From: Fructobacillus parabroussonetiae | GTDB taxonomy: Bacteria > Bacillota > Bacilli > Lactobacillales > Lactobacillaceae | Length of the DNA: 64,000 nucleotides | Assembly: GCF_018437265.1 (NCBI RefSeq) | Contig: NZ_JAAMFL010000001.1 | Span: forward strand, 124,001 to 188,000 | Direction: 5' to 3' | The notes under the pieces: model-generated | What the model was told of the DNA's origin: nothing | Database searches by the model: none | The model's input: only the letters and a program-made list of their open reading frames with translations | Shown here: positions 32,973-42,059 of the stretch, in pieces | Numbering within the stretch: position 1 is the stretch's first letter | Layout: every line of letters begins with the position of its first letter | Translations under genes and position numbers: made by a program

Positions 32973-33671
32973 ATGGCAAAAGCAATTAAAATTTTATTGA
33001 TCGAGGACGATCAGAATTTAGCGGATAACATCGTTGGCTTCTTACAAGACTTTGCTGATGTGACGGCCGTAACCGATGGGTTGGACGGCGAGTTTGAGGC
33101 AAAGGAGTCACCCTTTGATTTGATTATCTGTGATTTGATGCTACCGGGCCAATCGGGTCTGAACATCATTAAGAACGTTCGTGAGGCCAAAGTCGTGACC
33201 CCTGTTTTGATTTTGACGGCCAAGGCTTCTTTGGATGACAAGATTGAAGGCTTTAACGTTGGGGCAGATGACTATCTAACCAAGCCCTTCCACCGCGAAG
33301 AACTGTTGGTTCGTGTCAAGGCTTTGCTCCGTCGTACGGGCGTTTACTCAGAAGATAACACCATCACGGTTGGCGAATTGACAATCAACTTGGAAAACCG
33401 CGGTGTTCAGGTTCATGGACAGTCCGTCAAGCTGGTTGGAAAAGAATTCGATATTTTGACTTATCTGGGTCAAAACAAAAATATCATCGTGACCCGTGAT
33501 CAGATTTTTGATCGTGTCTGGGGCGTTGATTCTGATACGACCATTAACGTTGTGAACATTTACTTGAATAATCTCCGCCGAAAGTTGGAGGCCGTTGATC
33601 AGGGTGGCTTAATCAAGACCTTGCGAAACATTGGCTTTATTCTTGAGGTGCCAGATGACGAAGCTGATTAA
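32973..33671 (+). CDS. ciaR: Response regulator, OmpR family (CiaR-like)
   Basis: 232 residues. The receiver domain has the acidic pair LIEDDQ, the phospho-Asp in IICDLMLPG (about residue 53), Thr in ILTAKAS and Lys in LTKPFH. The C-terminal winged helix starts at about residue 130. The cotranscribed kinase and HtrA protease match the CiaRH-HtrA arrangement of streptococci and other Lactobacillales, which senses envelope stress. Naming rests on that context plus similarity. Confidence 0.85.
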   Translation: MAKAIKILLIEDDQNLADNIVGFLQDFADVTAVTDGLDGEFEAKESPFDLIICDLMLPGQSGLNIIKNVREAKVVTPVLILTAKASLDDKIEGFNVGADDYLTKPFHREELLVRVKALLRRTGVYSEDNTITVGELTINLENRGVQVHGQSVKLVGKEFDILTYLGQNKNIIVTRDQIFDRVWGVDSDTTINVVNIYLNNLRRKLEAVDQGGLIKTLRNIGFILEVPDDEAD

Positions 33672-34971
33672 CCGAAAACAACAGATTGATAATTTCGCCA
33701 CCTTGGCCCTGGGCTTGATGGTGATTTTTACCTTTCTAGCCGGTGTGATTTTTTGGATTTACACCTTTACGATTTATGACAACTCTGACCGTGTCATTAA
33801 TCAATACGTCTCCTACTACCAGCAATCCGCAATAGATGATGGTGGTTCGGATACAGATCCCACGAAAAAAACGGGGAAGTCCGTCACCATGGCGCACCCC
33901 GATGAATTCCGTGGGAACATGCTTTACTTTGATGAAAAGGGCAACCAAATTGAGGGGCAGGCAGCAACTGGTGCCAAAAACGTGTTGAACCGAAAAATCA
34001 CGCTGAAGTTTGATAAAAACGATTTGGGTGAGAGCCCAAAGACTGTTTATAAGAACAAAACCTACCTGCGTATTCAGGCGGTCAAGTTCAAAAAAGGAAC
34101 GGTTGTCGTGCCTGGTGGCGCCGGTGTTCAGTCGGCCGCTTACGGTTATGTCTTCGTGGATGTGACGGACACGGTTGTGAACCTGAAGAAGTTCCAGGAC
34201 GTGTTGATTTGGTCCTTTGTCTGGGCCTTTATCTTCGCCCTCTTCTTTGCTTATTTCGTGTCAAGGCAGTCAATGAAACCCATCTTACGTGCCTGGCAGC
34301 AGCAACAAGACTTTGTTAATAACGCCGCCCACGAATTACGGACACCGATGTCTGTTATTCAGGGTAAATTGGAAACGATGCTGACCAAGCCGACGGCAAC
34401 AATCCGCGAAGAGTCCGAAGCCGTTATTTTGTCACTGTCTGAGGTTCGTCGATTGAATTCGTTAACCAATAACATGCTGACTTTGGCCAAGTCGGGCTCG
34501 AACATGACCAAGATTGAAAAGGAGAAGACAGATATTCAGGCCTTCATGGTCAAGGTCCTCTCCCCCTATGTTGAGATGGGCAGTTTGTCCGATAAGCAGG
34601 TCAAAGTCGATGTTGACGTCAAACAAAAGGTGGCCATCGATCGCAAGCGCATTCACCAACTGCTGGTCTTGCTAATGGATAACGCGTTGAAGTATTCAGA
34701 AGATGGGGATGCCATCCGTGTTTCGGCAAAAGTTGAAAAGAAACGGTTGGTCATTGCCGTGGCCGATACAGGCCGCGGTATTTCCGCTGAGGGGAAAAAG
34801 CACATCTTTGATCGCTTTTACCGCGAAGATAAGACTGGGAACCGCCAAACGGGTGGTACTGGCTTAGGGCTTTCCATCGCCGAATGGATTGTCCGTGCCC
34901 ACAATGGTAAAATTACCGTAATTGATAACAAGCCGAAGGGAACGATTTTCCGCGTGACTCTTCCGCTTTAA
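33655..34971 (+). CDS. ciaH: Sensor histidine kinase (CiaH-like)
   Basis: 438 residues. Membrane helices at about 15-40 and 180-205 flank an extracellular sensor domain of about 135 residues. The H box is NNAAHELRTPMS, the N box LMDNALKYS, and the G boxes VADTGRGIS and GGTGLGLSIAEW. It overlaps the regulator gene by 17 nt; TTGAGGTG at 33643-33650 precedes ATG 33655. It is expected to phosphorylate the adjacent regulator in response to envelope stress. Confidence 0.88.
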   Translation: MTKLINRKQQIDNFATLALGLMVIFTFLAGVIFWIYTFTIYDNSDRVINQYVSYYQQSAIDDGGSDTDPTKKTGKSVTMAHPDEFRGNMLYFDEKGNQIEGQAATGAKNVLNRKITLKFDKNDLGESPKTVYKNKTYLRIQAVKFKKGTVVVPGGAGVQSAAYGYVFVDVTDTVVNLKKFQDVLIWSFVWAFIFALFFAYFVSRQSMKPILRAWQQQQDFVNNAAHELRTPMSVIQGKLETMLTKPTATIREESEAVILSLSEVRRLNSLTNNMLTLAKSGSNMTKIEKEKTDIQAFMVKVLSPYVEMGSLSDKQVKVDVDVKQKVAIDRKRIHQLLVLLMDNALKYSEDGDAIRVSAKVEKKRLVIAVADTGRGISAEGKKHIFDRFYREDKTGNRQTGGTGLGLSIAEWIVRAHNGKITVIDNKPKGTIFRVTLPL

Positions 34972-34995
34972 CGAAGGATTGAAGGAGTTTTGCTG

Positions 34996-35871
34996 ATGCG
35001 CCGGCATATCGTCTTTATAAAAAGTAAATTTTGGCCAACCATCGCGCTGGTAATCGCCCTATTCGTTGGGGCAGGCGTGGTTTTCGCTTCGACTTTACCA
35101 AATTCTTGGTACCAAGCACGTTTAGCAAAGGCAACGCATACCAACGCCTCTGGAACAGCGACGGTTGCAGCCGTTGCCTATACATCCAATGACAAGGCTA
35201 AGACTGCTTTCACAAAGGTTAAAAACGCCGTTGTCACGGTGCAAAACCTACAAAAGTCCGCCTCGCTGGAAGACGGTGCAGGCGCCTTTGATAGTCAGAA
35301 TAAGAATACGGATAGTAATAACTATCAAACGGCCTCGCAGGGTTCGGGTGTTGTTTTAAAGATTAACAAGGGGTCGGCCGATATCATTACGAACTATCAC
35401 GTCATTGAGAATTCGGCGGCGATTCAGGTAGTCGATGCGAACGGTGATAAGGCAACGGCTACGATTTTGAAATCGGATGCCAGCCAAGATTTGGCGCTGA
35501 TCCGCGTGAAGTCAACCGCCTTTAAGAAGGTGGCCACGCTCGCCGATTCCGACAAAGTCGTCACTGGTCAAAACGTGATGGCGATCGGCTCGCCTTTGGG
35601 CGCCGACTACTCGTCAACCATGACAAAGGGCATCGTGTCACAGGCCAAGCGTTCCTTAACGGCCAATGAAACCAATAATAAAGCTGTGACGGTTATTCAA
35701 ACGGACGCAGCCATTAACCAGGGAAATTCTGGTGGCGCTTTGATTAACGATGCCGGTCAAGTGATTGGCATTGCCTCGTCAAAGATTACGGCTTCCGCGC
35801 AAAACACCAACGTGGAGGGGATGGGCTTTGCCATTCCGTCAAATCAGGTAGCGGACTTTATTAAGTCTTAA
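34996..35871 (+). CDS. htrA: HtrA-family serine protease lacking the PDZ domain
   Basis: 291 residues. An N-terminal membrane anchor (about residues 12-33) and an extracellular trypsin-like domain: His in NYHVIENS, Asp in ASQDLALIRV, Ser in INQGNSGGAL. The protein stops right after GMGFAIPSNQVADFIKS, exactly where a PDZ domain begins in normal bacterial HtrA (about 400 residues). A terminator follows at once, so no remnant is left. It is third in the two-component operon, with GAAGGAG 8 nt before ATG 34996. Confidence 0.88.
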   Translation: MRRHIVFIKSKFWPTIALVIALFVGAGVVFASTLPNSWYQARLAKATHTNASGTATVAAVAYTSNDKAKTAFTKVKNAVVTVQNLQKSASLEDGAGAFDSQNKNTDSNNYQTASQGSGVVLKINKGSADIITNYHVIENSAAIQVVDANGDKATATILKSDASQDLALIRVKSTAFKKVATLADSDKVVTGQNVMAIGSPLGADYSSTMTKGIVSQAKRSLTANETNNKAVTVIQTDAAINQGNSGGALINDAGQVIGIASSKITASAQNTNVEGMGFAIPSNQVADFIKS

Positions 35872-35874
35872 AAA

Positions 35875-35909
35875 TAAAAACGGTGCGTTCAATTGAACGC
35901 ACCGTTTTC
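35875..35909. terminator. Bidirectional terminator
   Basis: CGGTGCGTTC, AATT, GAACGCACCG (35881-35904) with A and T runs on both sides. Confidence 0.9.
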
Positions 35910-35935
35910 TTTTGGTCTTTGTTAAAATAAAGGCA

Positions 35936-36265
35936 TTAGCCAAGTGTTGCTTGGTACCAGTCTTGCACTTGCTTTGGGTTTAAACGTTCCCCGTGGCCGA
36001 TTTGGTCAACCTTCTTGCCGTTTTCGAACAAAACGAAGGCTGGAATACCCTTGAGGCCGAATTGGCTGGCCCAGTCGAGGTTGTCATCACGATCAGCATC
36101 CATCCAATCGGCTGTCTTTTCGACCTGGTCACGAATGCCTTGAACAAAGGGCTTGATTGCCTTGCAATCGCCACACCAGTCGGCTGATAAGAAAACAAGG
36201 TGCCGACCTGGTTGGTTGATGAACGCAGTGAGTTCGTCATTTGAGTGTGCTGTTGATTGATACAT
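35936..36265 (-). CDS. Thioredoxin-like protein
   Basis: 109-residue thioredoxin fold with the active site SADWCGDCKAIKP (CGDC instead of CGPC) and the cis-Pro in KGIPAFVLF. Such TrxA-like proteins in lactic bacteria are cytosolic disulfide reductases with uncertain targets. No signal peptide. GGAGG lies 6 nt before ATG 36265. It is transcribed alone. Confidence 0.85.
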   Translation of the reverse strand: MYQSTAHSNDELTAFINQPGRHLVFLSADWCGDCKAIKPFVQGIRDQVEKTADWMDADRDDNLDWASQFGLKGIPAFVLFENGKKVDQIGHGERLNPKQVQDWYQATLG

Positions 36266-36345
36266 AATCCACCTCCATTTCTCTATAGTTTAGCACAGTT
36301 TATTAAATTGGTCTACTTCATTTTCAAACATAAAAAGAGGGGCGT

Positions 36346-37101
36346 ATGCCAAAAATTAATTCTTTTGACAAGCAAAAAGGTGAACCGGTTCGTTCAAAAG
36401 AGCTGACACCATCAAAACTGAAAAAGCGACTTGCAAGTGGCCCGATAAAAGCTGAAGAGGACTTTTCCTTCTTCTCCCTTGTGAATCAGGGACGGTCCAA
36501 AAGCGACTTTTTAGCGCTTTTGGCACTGGTCGAGAAGGGACAAAAGATTTTGAAACGTCCGATTTTGGTCCACCTTAGGACAGGGGATCTAAGGCCGGAG
36601 GATGTTGGCTCCTTTGTCCAAGAGATGCTGGCAAAAGACCTCGTCAATTTTTTAGTGGTGCGAGGCGACTTTCGTCTGCATGAAGACGGCTATCAACAAG
36701 CCGAGGCGCTGCTTTCAGCACTCCATCGAGAAAGTAAGGGGGCCTTCTTTTTGGCCGGAACAATTGATCCAACAGCCGCCGATTTAGAAGAAATCCTCGA
36801 AAGAATCAAAGCAAAGAAGGTGGCCGGGGCTGCGCTTTTAATCAGTCAAATCGCCTTAGACGCTGAGCCCTTGTTGGTTCTACAGAATGCAATGGCGCTG
36901 TCGTCAGCGGCCCGTTTACCACTTTCGGCCGGGCTTATTCATCAACCGACGGCAAAGCAACTCACCTTCTTAAGGGAAAAGTTTGGATTGAGCATACCGG
37001 CTAACTTTTTACGGGAGCCGAAGAAAAGGGCGGCGCTTGTGGAAAAAGAGCTGTTTGAAGGAAACTTTTCCGTCTTTCATTATTTTTCGTTGCCAGATTA
37101 G
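36346..37101 (+). CDS. Divergent methylenetetrahydrofolate reductase-like protein
   Basis: 251 residues. Several segments line up in order with the MTHFR barrel: RPILVHLRTGDL (where MTHFR has its HLTC strand), VNFLVVRGDF (MTHFR IxALRGD), AGAALLISQIALDAE (MTHFR Gly-Ala...ITQxxFD) and SAGLIHQPTAKQL with IPANFLRE near the end (MTHFR PGIxPI...IP). The N-terminal 30 residues are basic. No methionine pathway gene is beside it. It could bind FAD or folate in a changed role. Family assignment is my reading of motif order, not a search result. Confidence 0.5.
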   Translation: MPKINSFDKQKGEPVRSKELTPSKLKKRLASGPIKAEEDFSFFSLVNQGRSKSDFLALLALVEKGQKILKRPILVHLRTGDLRPEDVGSFVQEMLAKDLVNFLVVRGDFRLHEDGYQQAEALLSALHRESKGAFFLAGTIDPTAADLEEILERIKAKKVAGAALLISQIALDAEPLLVLQNAMALSSAARLPLSAGLIHQPTAKQLTFLREKFGLSIPANFLREPKKRAALVEKELFEGNFSVFHYFSLPD

Positions 37102-37202
37102 AAAATGAGACTGTTCAAGTGCGATAAAAAGAGCTAGAATAATGGTTCTTGAGACCTTTTTCAAAGTCTTGTCCGACCCTTTTTTTATCCATATAAAAGG
37201 GG

Positions 37203-37208
37203 TACAAT
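37203..37208 (+). promoter_or_regulatory. Candidate -10 of kimA
   Basis: TACAAT at 37203-37208 with a T-rich -35 region (37180-37185). The 141-nt gap contains no ydaO-type c-di-AMP riboswitch. Confidence 0.45.
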
Positions 37209-37242
37209 AAATATTTATTAAGAGAAAAGTTGGAGAGAAACC

Positions 37243-39093
37243 ATGTTTCGAAACCTAAAACGTGTCATTATTGGAAAACCTTTGAAAAGCTCAGAGGCCG
37301 CGGGTCAATCGCTGACCAAGTCCAAGGCCTTAGCCCTGCTGTCTTCCGATGCCCTATCGTCCGTTGCCTACGGAACGGAGTCAATCACCTCGGTTTTGAT
37401 TACTGCCGGGGCCGTTGCCCTTTGGCTGCAGTTGCCAATTGCCATGATCATTTTGATTCTCTTGGCAGCCATTGTGCTTTCTTACCGACAAATTATTAAG
37501 GCCTACCCTAATGGTGGTGGCGCCTACACCGTGGCCAGCCAAAACTGGGGCGCCAAAGCCGGCTTGGTGGCCGGTGGGTCGCTGCTTGTTGACTACATGT
37601 TGACCGTGGCCGTTTCGGCTTCCGCTGCAGCGGATGCCATTACGGCGGCCGTGCCCGCACTTTTACATTTTGCGGTGCCACTTTCAATCATGACAATCTT
37701 AATTTTAACGGCGTTGAACCTTCGTGGGCTGCGTGAATCGGCCAACTTCTTGATGGTTCCGGTTTATTTCTTCATCGTGGTGATGGCCATTACGATTCTC
37801 TACGGCCTTTTTCAGGCCGCAACGGGGGCCATTCCAGCCCATCAAGCAGCTAAGATTGGAACAGACTTTTCTGGCTTGACCATGATTTTCTTCTTGCGTG
37901 CGCTGTCGTCAGGTTCTTCCTCGTTGACTGGTGTTGAAGCCATTTCAAACGCGGTGCCAAACTTTAAGGAACCAAAAGAAAAGCATGCAGCAACGACTTT
38001 GACGATGATGGCTGCGATCTTGGCCTTCTTCTTCATCGGCATTACCTTCTTGTCTTACTGGTATGGAATTCGCCCAAACGCCCATTCCACCGTTTTGTCA
38101 CAAATTGCGGCTGAAACCTTTGGCGGGCACAACCTCTTCTTTTACTTGGTTCAGCTCGCAACGGCCTTAATCCTGGCCGTTGCCGCCAACACTGGTTTTT
38201 CCGCCTTTCCGGTGCTGGCCGTGAACCTGGCAAAGGATAAGTATTTACCACACCTTTATTTGGATAAGGGTGATCGCTTAGGTTATTCAAACGGTATCTT
38301 GTCCCTTTCGATTGGGGCCATCATTTTGACCGTTATTTTCCACGGGTCAACGGATAACTTGATTCCACTTTATGCCGTGGGTGTTTTCGTTCCCTTTACG
38401 CTTTCCCAATCCGGCATGATTGTTCACTGGCACCGAAATCGTCATGATGAGCGTTTCTGGTGGTTTAAGTCCGTAATCAACTTCATCGGGGCAGCGATGT
38501 CGGCTGGTTTGGTGATTGTTCTTTTCGTGACACGGTTGAATCACGTTTGGCCATACTTGCTCATTATGCCTTTGGTGATGTTCTTGTTCTTCAAGATCCG
38601 TCGTCACTACGAAGCGATTGCACGCCAACTGCGTTTGCAATACGTCAATAATGTTGAATCCGTTCGCCATGAATACGATGGCTCAACGGCCATTGTCCTG
38701 GTGTCGAACTTGACGCGTGTGACATCTGAAGCCGTTGATTACGCCCAGTCAATCGCGACAAAAGTCGTCGCCATGCACGTCTCCTTTGACGATAATCCGG
38801 GTCGTGAAGCAAAGATTCAGGCACAGTTCAAAGAGGACTTTGGCGACGTACGTTACGTGGATGTGCATACCTCGTATCGATCAATTGTGAAACCGGTCGT
38901 TGGCTTTGTTTCCAAAGTTTCGAAGCAATCGGAAAAGATTAATCATTCCGTGACGGTCATCATTCCACAGTTTGTGCCAAAGAAACCATGGCAAAATATC
39001 TTGCATAACCAATCGTCGCTCCGCTTACGCGCGGCATTATCGACGATGAATAATATCTCAATCTCAACGTATTATTACCACTTGTCTGAGTAA
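37243..39093 (+). CDS. kimA: KimA-like potassium importer
   Basis: 616 residues. Twelve APC-fold membrane helices followed by a cytosolic domain of about 150 residues. The N-terminus IGKPLKSSEAAGQSLTKSKALALLSSDALSSVAYGTE (split) and GGSLLVDYMLTVAVS closely match B. subtilis KimA (YdaO), a high-affinity K+/H+ symporter inhibited by c-di-AMP; the C-terminal ILHNQSSLRLR is likewise conserved. B. subtilis controls kimA with a c-di-AMP riboswitch, absent here, so control may be only at the protein level. Confidence 0.9.
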   Translation: MFRNLKRVIIGKPLKSSEAAGQSLTKSKALALLSSDALSSVAYGTESITSVLITAGAVALWLQLPIAMIILILLAAIVLSYRQIIKAYPNGGGAYTVASQNWGAKAGLVAGGSLLVDYMLTVAVSASAAADAITAAVPALLHFAVPLSIMTILILTALNLRGLRESANFLMVPVYFFIVVMAITILYGLFQAATGAIPAHQAAKIGTDFSGLTMIFFLRALSSGSSSLTGVEAISNAVPNFKEPKEKHAATTLTMMAAILAFFFIGITFLSYWYGIRPNAHSTVLSQIAAETFGGHNLFFYLVQLATALILAVAANTGFSAFPVLAVNLAKDKYLPHLYLDKGDRLGYSNGILSLSIGAIILTVIFHGSTDNLIPLYAVGVFVPFTLSQSGMIVHWHRNRHDERFWWFKSVINFIGAAMSAGLVIVLFVTRLNHVWPYLLIMPLVMFLFFKIRRHYEAIARQLRLQYVNNVESVRHEYDGSTAIVLVSNLTRVTSEAVDYAQSIATKVVAMHVSFDDNPGREAKIQAQFKEDFGDVRYVDVHTSYRSIVKPVVGFVSKVSKQSEKINHSVTVIIPQFVPKKPWQNILHNQSSLRLRAALSTMNNISISTYYYHLSE

Positions 39094-39102
39094 GTGTTTG
39101 AA

Positions 39103-39134
39103 AGGTCGGGCCCGTTTGGGACCTGACTTTTTTG
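39103..39134 (+). terminator. Terminator of kimA
   Basis: AGGTC (39103-39107) and GACCT (39120-39124) close an imperfect hairpin; GACTTTTTT follows. Confidence 0.6.
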
Positions 39135-39185
39135 TGGGTAAGAGGGCAAAGGAAAAAAGAAAGCCTCAATATTTAGCAGGCAATC

Positions 39186-39222
39186 AAAAAGGCCGACAAG
39201 AAATTTCTTGTCGGCCTTTTTT
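39186..39222. terminator. Perfect-palindrome bidirectional terminator
   Basis: GGCCGACAAGAAA (39191-39203) meets its complement TTTCTTGTCGGCC (39204-39216), flanked by A5 and T6. It serves mainly murT-gatD on the minus strand. Confidence 0.9.
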
Positions 39223-39232
39223 GCGTTTTGTT

Positions 39233-39964
39233 TTAGAAGGTTTCGGCTGGTACTTTTTCGAGCTTTTCCGTCCAGTTGACGTCTGGATACTTGCGCTCCA
39301 AAGCCGTCGCCAGTACGCGCTTGGCTAAGTTCCCATTCCGGGTGAAGATTGGTCCGTGGAAGTAAGAACCGTAGACGTTGTGATAAATCACGCCTTCTGA
39401 CTGGTCCATTCCGTTGTTTCCCTTACCGGAAACAACCGTTCCAAGTGCTTTTTCGCCCTTGCCTAAGAAAGTCCGGCCCTGGTGATTTTCAAAGCCGTGG
39501 TAGGTTTCACCGGTTTCGTTGTTTTTAATGACGATGTCACCGGTTAGACGGGTGCCGGCAGCGACTTTGACAGAAGGGTCCGTCATGTTGGTCGTGTAGT
39601 GGTCCATGACGCCGATGCCATCCACCTTGGTGCCGTCAGCCATCTCCATGTAGTGGCCTAACAGTTGGAAGCCACCACAGACGGCCAAGAGTGGGCCGTC
39701 GTTTTCGATGTATTCTCGGAGTGCTTCTTTTTTACCAACCATATCCTTGGCCACGATGGTTTCTTCGTAGTCTTGGCCACCGCCAAAGAGGACAAAGTCG
39801 TAAGCTTTTGGATCAAAGTCGTCGTTCAAGGAAACTAATTGATCATCAATCTCAACACCAATCTGCTTTGCGTAGTAGCGCAAGGCGATGATGTTACCAT
39901 AATCGCCATAGGTGTTCATCAAGTCACCGTAAAGGTGTGCGAGTGAAAGCGTGTACTCTGCCAT
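39233..39964 (-). CDS. gatD: Lipid II isoglutaminyl synthase, glutaminase subunit GatD
   Basis: 243-residue class I glutamine amidotransferase of the CobB/CobQ type. It begins [19 protein letters not shown], as GatD does. The nucleophile Cys is in [11 protein letters not shown] and the His in YGSYFHGP. It supplies ammonia to MurT for amidation of D-glutamate in lipid II. Its start overlaps the murT stop by one base. Confidence 0.93.
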   Translation of the reverse strand: MAEYTLSLAHLYGDLMNTYGDYGNIIALRYYAKQIGVEIDDQLVSLNDDFDPKAYDFVLFGGGQDYEETIVAKDMVGKKEALREYIENDGPLLAVCGGFQLLGHYMEMADGTKVDGIGVMDHYTTNMTDPSVKVAAGTRLTGDIVIKNNETGETYHGFENHQGRTFLGKGEKALGTVVSGKGNNGMDQSEGVIYHNVYGSYFHGPIFTRNGNLAKRVLATALERKYPDVNWTEKLEKVPAETF

Positions 39965-41322
39965 TAGAATTCCTCCTTAATGTAGCCCTTTGCTTGCAAA
40001 ACGGCCCGGACCTGCAACATGGCCGTATAGGTTGCGGCTAGGTAGACTTTGTTGGTTGGGGCTGCTTCGATTGCTTGGATGATTTCTTCGGTCTTTGGGA
40101 AGGTTTCTTTGATATCAAAGCCGGCCATTTTGAGTCGAACGGTGATGTCCTTATAGCGTTCACCACCCGTCATGACAGCCTTGAGCTGGCTATCGTGCAA
40201 GCGTTCGAACTCAGCATCCCAAATCCAAGAGGTATCAATGCCATCGGCGTAATTAGCATTCAGCATAGCCAAAAGCGTGAAGGGGTCTTTTTCCGTTTGC
40301 ATCATATCAATGACGGTGTTGGTACCAACCGGATTTTTGATTAGAAGAATCGTCAGATCCTTGTCACCAATTTTTAAGGATTCTTGGCGACCAAAGACCT
40401 GCTTGTTTTCTTCAAATGCGGTCTTCATCTCTTCTGGGGTCACATCGAAGGCCTTACCGACCGTGTAGGCAGCTAAGGCGTTATAGATGTTATAGAGGCC
40501 ACCAATTTCGATTCGCAGTGGCTGTCCGTCAATGGCAAAGCGCGAATACTTTGGCGTTAATTCATCGACAGCGGTGACGGCGGTGTTAAGGGCTGGTCGA
40601 GCGAAAGTGTCCGTTTTAGAGAAGTACTTACCCAGGTTGGCGTAAGTGATGAAATTGTAGTGGAGCACCGAGTGGTCGGTCGGACTCAAAATACCATCCG
40701 TGTTGTTTGGCGCTTTTAGATCTTCGAACTTGGCCGCCGGCACGTTGTCAAAGCCGTAGTAAAGGCGCTTGTTATCGTAATCACCACGAGCAAAGATTGG
40801 TGAATCCGCATTGGTAATGACGGTCGCATCGGGCGCCTGATGAATGCCGTCGATAATCTTTTCATAAGTGGAATAGATTTCACCATAACGATCGAGCTGA
40901 TCGCGGAAAAGGTTCGTCAAAACGAAATACTTCGGTTGGATAGCCTTTGTCAAAGATAAAACGTTGGCCTCGTCAACTTCGAGGACTGCTACCGGCTTCT
41001 TGCCGTTTGGCGATGGGGTGACCTTCGTTGTTAACAGCGTACCGGCAATCCCCTGGACCATGTTTGAGCCAGAAGGGTTGGTAATAACCGAATAACCACC
41101 GGCTTTGAGGATACGGGTGATTAAAGCTGTCGTCAGCGTTTTTCCGTTCGTTCCGGTAACCACCACGAGGTCAAAGTCGGCCGCAACGGCCGACAAGACA
41201 TCGGGATCAATGGAAACCGCGAGCTTACCTGGTAACGAGGTGCCCCCTCGCTTTAGAATGTCGTGTAGGATAAAGTGCGATGATTGGGCCGTGAACTTGG
41301 CCAATTGGCTTTTCAAAGACAT
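39964..41322 (-). CDS. murT: Lipid II isoglutaminyl synthase, Mur ligase-like subunit MurT
   Basis: 452 residues. The P-loop [13 protein letters not shown] and the C-terminal DUF1727 domain mark MurT. It activates D-Glu of lipid II with ATP and takes ammonia from GatD. In MurT of S. aureus and others a four-cysteine zinc ribbon is inserted in the central domain. Here the same place ([22 protein letters not shown] and on to TDTFARP, split) keeps the spacing and the LHYN core but has no cysteine at all. So the ribbon must be stable without zinc. Confidence 0.92.
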   Translation of the reverse strand: MSLKSQLAKFTAQSSHFILHDILKRGGTSLPGKLAVSIDPDVLSAVAADFDLVVVTGTNGKTLTTALITRILKAGGYSVITNPSGSNMVQGIAGTLLTTKVTPSPNGKKPVAVLEVDEANVLSLTKAIQPKYFVLTNLFRDQLDRYGEIYSTYEKIIDGIHQAPDATVITNADSPIFARGDYDNKRLYYGFDNVPAAKFEDLKAPNNTDGILSPTDHSVLHYNFITYANLGKYFSKTDTFARPALNTAVTAVDELTPKYSRFAIDGQPLRIEIGGLYNIYNALAAYTVGKAFDVTPEEMKTAFEENKQVFGRQESLKIGDKDLTILLIKNPVGTNTVIDMMQTEKDPFTLLAMLNANYADGIDTSWIWDAEFERLHDSQLKAVMTGGERYKDITVRLKMAGFDIKETFPKTEEIIQAIEAAPTNKVYLAATYTAMLQVRAVLQAKGYIKEEF

Positions 41323-41414
41323 GAACCGCCCTCCTTTTCTAAACCCCTATTTTACCACGGGATGACCCTTTTTTGACAAATTGGTCTGGGCCATCGTCAG
41401 AAGGGGTAAAAATT

Positions 41415-41422
41415 GCTATAAT
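41415..41422 (+). promoter_or_regulatory. Promoter of tdk-prfA operon, extended -10
   Basis: TGCTATAAT with TATAAT at 41417-41422. A TTGACA at 41373 is too far away to be its -35. Confidence 0.65.
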
Positions 41423-41456
41423 GGACAAGATAATGAAGAGAAAACGGGTGAGTACT

Positions 41457-42059
41457 TTGGCACAGTTATACTTTGAATACGGCGCAATGGGCTCGGGTAA
41501 ATCAATTGAAATCTTAAAGGTTGCCCATAACTATGAATCACAGGGAAAAGAGGTCTTACTTCTCACCCCGATGATCAATGACCGGGATGGGGTTGGCATG
41601 ATTGCTTCTCGAATTGGCTTGAAGCGACCTGCTCGTGTCATTGAACCGGACGCTGATCTCTATCAGATGATTCAAAAGGAAGGTGAACGCCGACAATTGG
41701 CGGCCGTCTTGGTGGACGAAGCCCAGTTCTTAAAAAAGGAACAGGTCGATCAATTGGCCCAGGTCGTCGATGATCTGCGGTTGCCGGTGATGACTTTTGG
41801 CTTAAAGCAAGACGCCTTTAACGAATTATTTGAAGGGGCCAAGCGTCTGATTGAAATGGCCGACAAGCTCGTTGAAATGAAAACAATCTGCTCGTTTTGC
41901 GGTCGCAAGGCCACGACGCAGTTACGTTTTAAAAACGGCCAACCCCAATATGCTGGGGAACAAATTCAAATTGGTGGGGATGAGGCTTATAAACCTGTTT
42001 GCCGTTACCACTGGTACCACCCAGACCTCGCGATGCTAAAAGAACAAGGGGATGAATAA
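41457..42059 (+). CDS. tdk: Thymidine kinase
   Basis: 200 residues from TTG 41457. P-loop [14 protein letters not shown] Walker B-like motif and the zinc-binding pair CSFCG (plus a later Cys in KPVCRYHW) are present. It phosphorylates thymidine for salvage. The TTG start follows GGGTGAG (41445-41451) and gives the usual MAQLYF N-terminus; ATG 41421 overlaps the -10 and ATG 41433 would be nearly leaderless. It overlaps prfA (TAATG). Confidence 0.92.
   Translation: MAQLYFEYGAMGSGKSIEILKVAHNYESQGKEVLLLTPMINDRDGVGMIASRIGLKRPARVIEPDADLYQMIQKEGERRQLAAVLVDEAQFLKKEQVDQLAQVVDDLRLPVMTFGLKQDAFNELFEGAKRLIEMADKLVEMKTICSFCGRKATTQLRFKNGQPQYAGEQIQIGGDEAYKPVCRYHWYHPDLAMLKEQGDE

Noticed and set aside
37102-37242. 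Possible c-di-AMP (ydaO) riboswitch before kimA
   Set aside because: The gap has only 141 nt and shows none of the conserved ydaO motif blocks; only a candidate -10 is visible.
41373-41378. TTGACA as -35 of tdk
   Set aside because: It is 38 bp from the only good -10; no TATAAT-like element stands 16-18 bp downstream.
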